Positions 7,193-10,258 of a DNA stretch of 10,258 bases are shown here, in pieces. Position 1 is the first letter of the stretch, and every line of letters begins with the position of its first letter. The notes beneath the pieces are model-generated. The model made no database searches and was not told the origin of the DNA. It was given only the letters and a program-made list of their open reading frames with translations. The position numbers and the translations under genes are program-made. This DNA comes from Coemansia sp. RSA 1804 (taxonomy: Eukaryota; Kickxellomycota; Kickxellomycetes; Kickxellales; Kickxellaceae), in contig JANBTH010000873.1 of assembly GCA_027578815.1 (NCBI GenBank), forward strand, positions 1-10,258. The letters are read 5' to 3'.

Positions 7193-9636
7193 CTAGGATT
7201 TCATGGAAACGTATTTTGACATTTCCAGCTCAAAATCGTAGGAAGGCGATACAACGCTACTGAGCGCATGGCGAACATTAGCAATGGGCGGGCGTTTGCT
7301 GCGGAAGTCGCTGTCTGGTCGTTTGGCAAGCTCAATGTTTGACAGAGAGTGACCCTGGTGAAGATAATGACTTTCTGCCGAATACGTCCCAGACGACGCG
7401 GAAATCTGGGACGGACAGCAGCTTCTGCGGTTCACGTATCCAAAACGTCCGCTGGCGTTGGAGGCGCTGCTGTTCGACACGGCGCGCATTGTAGCTGTCG
7501 CTGTTGACAAGGACAATGAGTGGTCATGGAATCCACGTTCCGTATCCTGCTCACGATCAACAAAGCCAGACAGCTCATCCGAACCGCATGGCATCGGTGG
7601 CTTTGCAGACGGCCTGCTCTCTACAATTAAATCGGCGCCATCCTTGCTGCTATTGTTACTGCTGACAGCTCCGCCACCATTGCCTCCTCCTCCTGAGCCC
7701 CAGTTGAATACGGCAAACGAACGTAGTCGCTGAGCAAACGAAGTACCTGTGTTTTTGCTGCTGTTCCGCCAGCTCTGTCTCCTGCCTGCTGTCTTCAATG
7801 AGGAAATAGATGACTTTGTCGAAGCAGCGCATGAGGCATTCGATATTCCTGCGCCAGTGCCCATGTAGCGGATGCTGCCGTGGCTGTTGCCGTGGCTGTT
7901 GCTGCTTTTGTTGCTATTAAAGGCATTGTAAGGTGTTTCCACGCCATCGCCATGAACCGTATACGCCGCCGCTGCCAATGTACTGGGTGCGCCAAAGCGC
8001 ATGAGTCCTTTAATCGGTAGGTCTTTTGTTGCCTTGTTTTCCGGAACAGTGCTGTCGGAGCCCTGCTGCCCATTAGCAATATAGTTTCTACATGACACGG
8101 AATCTACAGCAGCACCGCTAGAGCTAAGCGCCGGGTTCCTCTCGCCTGACAGCTGTCCTGTCCCACCAACAGAAGAAAGCCTCGGAAGCATGGACGTGCT
8201 ATGCCCACATTTGCTGTCTATTGACATCCCACCAGGACACATGTTACAGGCACCGTGTCCAACACTCGACAGTGAACGAGAGTCACCTACAAAATATGTC
8301 TGGTTTTGTGAAGAGCTTCTGGTTGAAACACTGCTTGGATGACGAGTGGCACCAGTATTGTCTCTCAATGCTACGGACAACGGATGAGACGGCGAAGTAG
8401 CCGCAATATTCCCACCGGCATCTTTTGCTCTCCAGTCCTGGCTATTTGGATCGAGTGCGTGGTGGTATGTCCTCCGAGAGCTCGGATGTGCGTGCGGAAC
8501 ATATCTAGAGTTACTGTGCGTACTGGACTCGTAGGAATACCCGGATGCTGATGGCACAACTCCTGGCATCGAGCATACAGAACTCGGCCGCAGGGAATGT
8601 ACTGGCCCAGCTGGAGGCCCACCACGTCTAGAGATTCCCGCATTCGATGAGGATGAACTATACTTTTGGATTTTTGGAGACGGATCGCATGCCGGGCTGC
8701 CGTATTGCCGGCCTTGTAGATACGTGCTTGGATGCGGTTTAGCATTGGGTGCTGTACCGGGATCATCGCCAAACCCGGAAATCTCTGCAAACTGTGCGGT
8801 GGTGGGAGTTATTGAATTTGAGCAGGGAGCTACTACAGATGCACTTGTCGCCGACGAACGCGCACCTGCTGCTGCTGCTGCTGGCGACCTTATTCGAAAC
8901 CAAGAGTTGGGATCGGGCGTTGGAAGGCACGTTGTGTCTGATACTGCAGAGTCTGCTGAGGGCGACCCCTTTCCAAAGGTGTCTTCTCCTGGAAGATGTA
9001 TAGCGTTGTTGAGCATGGTGAGAAGGCTTTTTCCGCCCTCGCCCCAAGCAATGTCGCGCACTGTCTCTTGGGCATTCGGTTCACAGCACTCGTAGGATAG
9101 AAACAAGCCAAAGCCATAAATCACCTCAGCCTTGCCCTTTTCTTGCCAGCGCGATACAAGCTTGGCCTCTAGGGTGGCAATCCACTGGTTCCATTCCGTT
9201 GGAGTAACTCCAAGCTGGTAGTGTAAAAAGTACATAAACTCCATTTCCATCTGATTGACTTCGCGCTGATTGAAAAGACCCATTGAGACCTGAACCCAAG
9301 AGCATGTGTGGTATGCATCGTCGTACAGATACTTTGTTGCCACACAGAGTGATGAAAGCGCCAGTCTGTAAGAAGAGCCTGGCGAACCACGCGAGCGCGG
9401 GTGGTTGGCACGGAGCCTAGTCAGATACAATAGCGCTAAGCACATGCACGTGAGTGGTGTGCGGGTACGACGGCAAATGTGCTTTAGAAACTCTTCGAAC
9501 GACGGCAAGGGGGCTGTTGTGGTTGCTGCTGCTGTTGTTGTTGTCGCGGTGCCTCCACTTGTAAAGCCGTTGTTGCCTAGTTCGCCATCGTTTACACATG
9601 GAAATAGCTCGGCAATCATTCGCTCCATTAACTCTA
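7193..9636 (-). CDS. Clg1/Pcl/Pho80-type cyclin, main (3') exon, with long disordered tail
   Basis: Cyclins of this group bind and activate Pho85-like cyclin-dependent kinases. The cyclin box is encoded at about 9500-9160 and shows in order: FEEFLKHICRRTRTPLTCMC (first helix), LALLYLTRLRANHP, RGSPGSSYRLALSSLCVATK, YLYDD, a Trp in the position usual for NKTW, and FNQREVNQMEMEFMYFLHYQ followed by LGV and TPTEWNQW. The R-x-GSPGS-x-YRL insertion and the E-W-x-x-W end are typical of the fungal Clg1-like cyclins. The remaining 600 or so residues are rich in Ser, Asn, Gly and Pro, with Ala runs and an NSHG repeat, and have no domain I recognise. Stop codon TAG is at 7195-7193. The exon starts at a CCCAAG|TAG|AG acceptor: a TGA directly precedes TTG at 9670-9668, no ATG lies between that TGA and the acceptor, and ATACTAAAC, a branch-point-like site, lies about 50 bases upstream. 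If not spliced, the first ATG would be at 9628. The upstream exon is unresolved (see 10127-10258 and 9719-9770). Confidence 0.8.
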
Positions 9637-9718
9637 CTTGGGAAAGCACATATTCGCAAAGACAGAGCAATCAAAGTTGTTTAGTATGCAAACGGGTGCG
9701 ATGCTATGCTGGGTATAC
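9637..9718 (-). other. Intron 3' part ahead of the cyclin exon, with branch point and tandem acceptor
   Basis: On the minus strand, ATACTAAAC lies about 50 bases before two adjacent acceptors, AAG (G at 9637) and TAG (G at 9634), forming a NAGNAG site. Both acceptors keep the same frame and differ by one residue. If the donor GTATAC at 9718 is used, the intron is 82 or 85 bases. If the donor GTAAGT at 10126 is used, this is only the last part of a 490-base intron. Confidence 0.55.
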
Positions 9719-9770
9719 TGTAAAGATTGTGTGTGGGCAAATCAGCGGAACAGCAGTGCATTTTCATCAT
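9719..9770 (-). CDS. Alternative short first exon of the cyclin gene
   Basis: ATG at 9770 opens MMKMHCCSADLPTHNLY plus one base (52 bases), followed by a GTATAC donor. It joins the cyclin exon in phase 1. The donor is weaker than GTAAGT, and TATA-like sequence sits only 10-28 bases upstream of the ATG, leaving almost no room for a leader. The peptide does not extend the helix before the cyclin box in an obvious way. I rate this below the upstream exon at 10127-10258, but the two could be alternative first exons. Confidence 0.25.
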
Positions 9771-10126
9771 TTTTACAAGGTATATAACATTATATAACTA
9801 GATAGTAAAGATCGGTGGAAGACGTGGGTGGGAAAATGGCAAAGACGGCTTCACAAAATATGGCCAGATAAGCAGTAAGGATATTTAGACATTTATTACA
9901 CAGGGGAGCCCCGTACTTAACCTCGTATATTTGTGACAATAATTGACCTTCACAAACAACAACGAAAAACGAGGTTAAAAGTTCAGCGTATCATTTGAGG
10001 TGCCATGTTAATGCAAATGAAAATTCTTAATACTCCTCGTACATAATCCAATATCCACATATTGTATGCAATATATGACGTAGTGTGCAAAGTAAATCAT
10101 GCAAGGGCAGAAGCTGATCTACTTAC
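9771..10126. other. AT-rich stretch: long intron of the cyclin gene or intergenic promoter region
   Basis: There is no convincing protein frame. It contains a TATATAAC direct repeat at 9781-9798, an AATAAA on the minus strand at 9897-9892 and a pyrimidine-rich acceptor-like site ending near 9948. If the right-edge open frame is the upstream exon of the cyclin, this is intron. If that frame belongs to another gene, this short stretch must hold its 3' UTR and the cyclin promoter. Confidence 0.4.
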
Positions 10127-10258
10127 TTATCATGGCAAGGTTCAAGAGCTCGCGTACCCGAGGACGGCTTAACGTCTTGGGCTTTCCATGAGCGGATGAC
10201 GACAGCTCTTTGAGTTTTGATGACTCAGGGGAACCGGCGCGAGTCATAGAGTCTGTGG
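10127..10258 (-). CDS. Probable upstream exon of the cyclin gene (partial, runs off the right edge)
   Basis: The minus-strand frame is open from the window edge for 43 codons and one base. It then meets a consensus GTAAGT donor (G at 10126), directly followed by an in-frame TAG. The peptide is Ser/Lys-rich (for example AGSPESSKLKELSSS) and ends RPRVRELLNLAMI. Its one spare base (A) plus the TA at the start of the cyclin exon gives Ile, so the frame continues as ELMERMIAELF. The two pieces together read as one long amphipathic helix just before the cyclin box. The Ser-rich style matches the rest of the cyclin. The needed intron would be 490 bases, long for this kind of genome. Alternatively, the frame is the end of a separate gene stopping at TAG 10121-10119. 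No domain is visible here. Confidence 0.5.

Noticed and set aside
7458..9095. Plus-strand open frames opposite the cyclin gene (7458-7733, 8339-8551, 8724-9095)
   Set aside because: They are shadows of the Ser/Ala-rich cyclin coding strand; Leu and Ala runs arise from the reverse of Ala and Ser codons.
9790..9947. A possible extra minus-strand exon after an acceptor-like site, which joins the donor at 10126 in phase and stays open for about 52 codons
   Set aside because: The peptide has no recognisable features and it ends in a stop within TATA-like sequence. The direct join to the cyclin exon gives a much more sensible helix. I cannot fully exclude it as the end of a separate gene.

Overview
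The window looks like nuclear DNA of a fungus. It has two long, mostly intron-free genes whose proteins mix a conserved signalling domain with very long Ser/Asn/Pro-rich disordered stretches. Short GT-AG introns with branch-point-like motifs also appear. The style suggests an early-diverging lineage (Kickxellomycotina, Coemansia-like), but this is an impression from protein style only. There are no bacterial operon features, mobile elements, CRISPR arrays, rRNA genes or recognisable tRNA genes.

Layout, left to right. (1) Bases 1-69 on the minus strand are the first 23 codons of a gene that runs off the left edge. (2) Bases 70-2360 are a long stretch with purine-rich and trinucleotide tracts and no gene I can defend. 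(3) Bases 2361-2610 hold a possible small two-exon gene on the plus strand, of unknown function. (4) Bases 2611-3410 are non-coding sequence with a 13-base tandem repeat, a (GTTTT)n tract and the likely promoter/5' UTR of the next gene. (5) Bases 3411-6665 (+) encode a 1084-residue protein that I read as a Ras-family guanine nucleotide exchange factor, with the CDC25 catalytic domain split by several low-complexity inserts. (6) Bases 6666-7192 are the tail-to-tail spacer, with candidate poly(A) signals for both genes. (7) From 9636 down to 7193 on the minus strand lies the main exon of a Clg1/Pcl/Pho80-type cyclin with a tail of over 600 residues. (8) Its 5' end is unresolved. An open frame at the right edge (10258-10127, minus) ends in a GTAAGT donor and joins the cyclin exon in phase across a 490-base intron; a local ATG exon at 9770-9719 also joins in phase.

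The two main genes are convergent. A Ras-GEF would feed Ras/cAMP or polarity signalling, and Clg1/Pcl cyclins activate a Pho85-like kinase. Both belong to growth control, but nothing in the sequence shows that they work together. I do not see a new multi-gene system here. The points most worth checking are the interrupted GEF domain, the ambiguous 5' structure of the cyclin gene and the small split gene.
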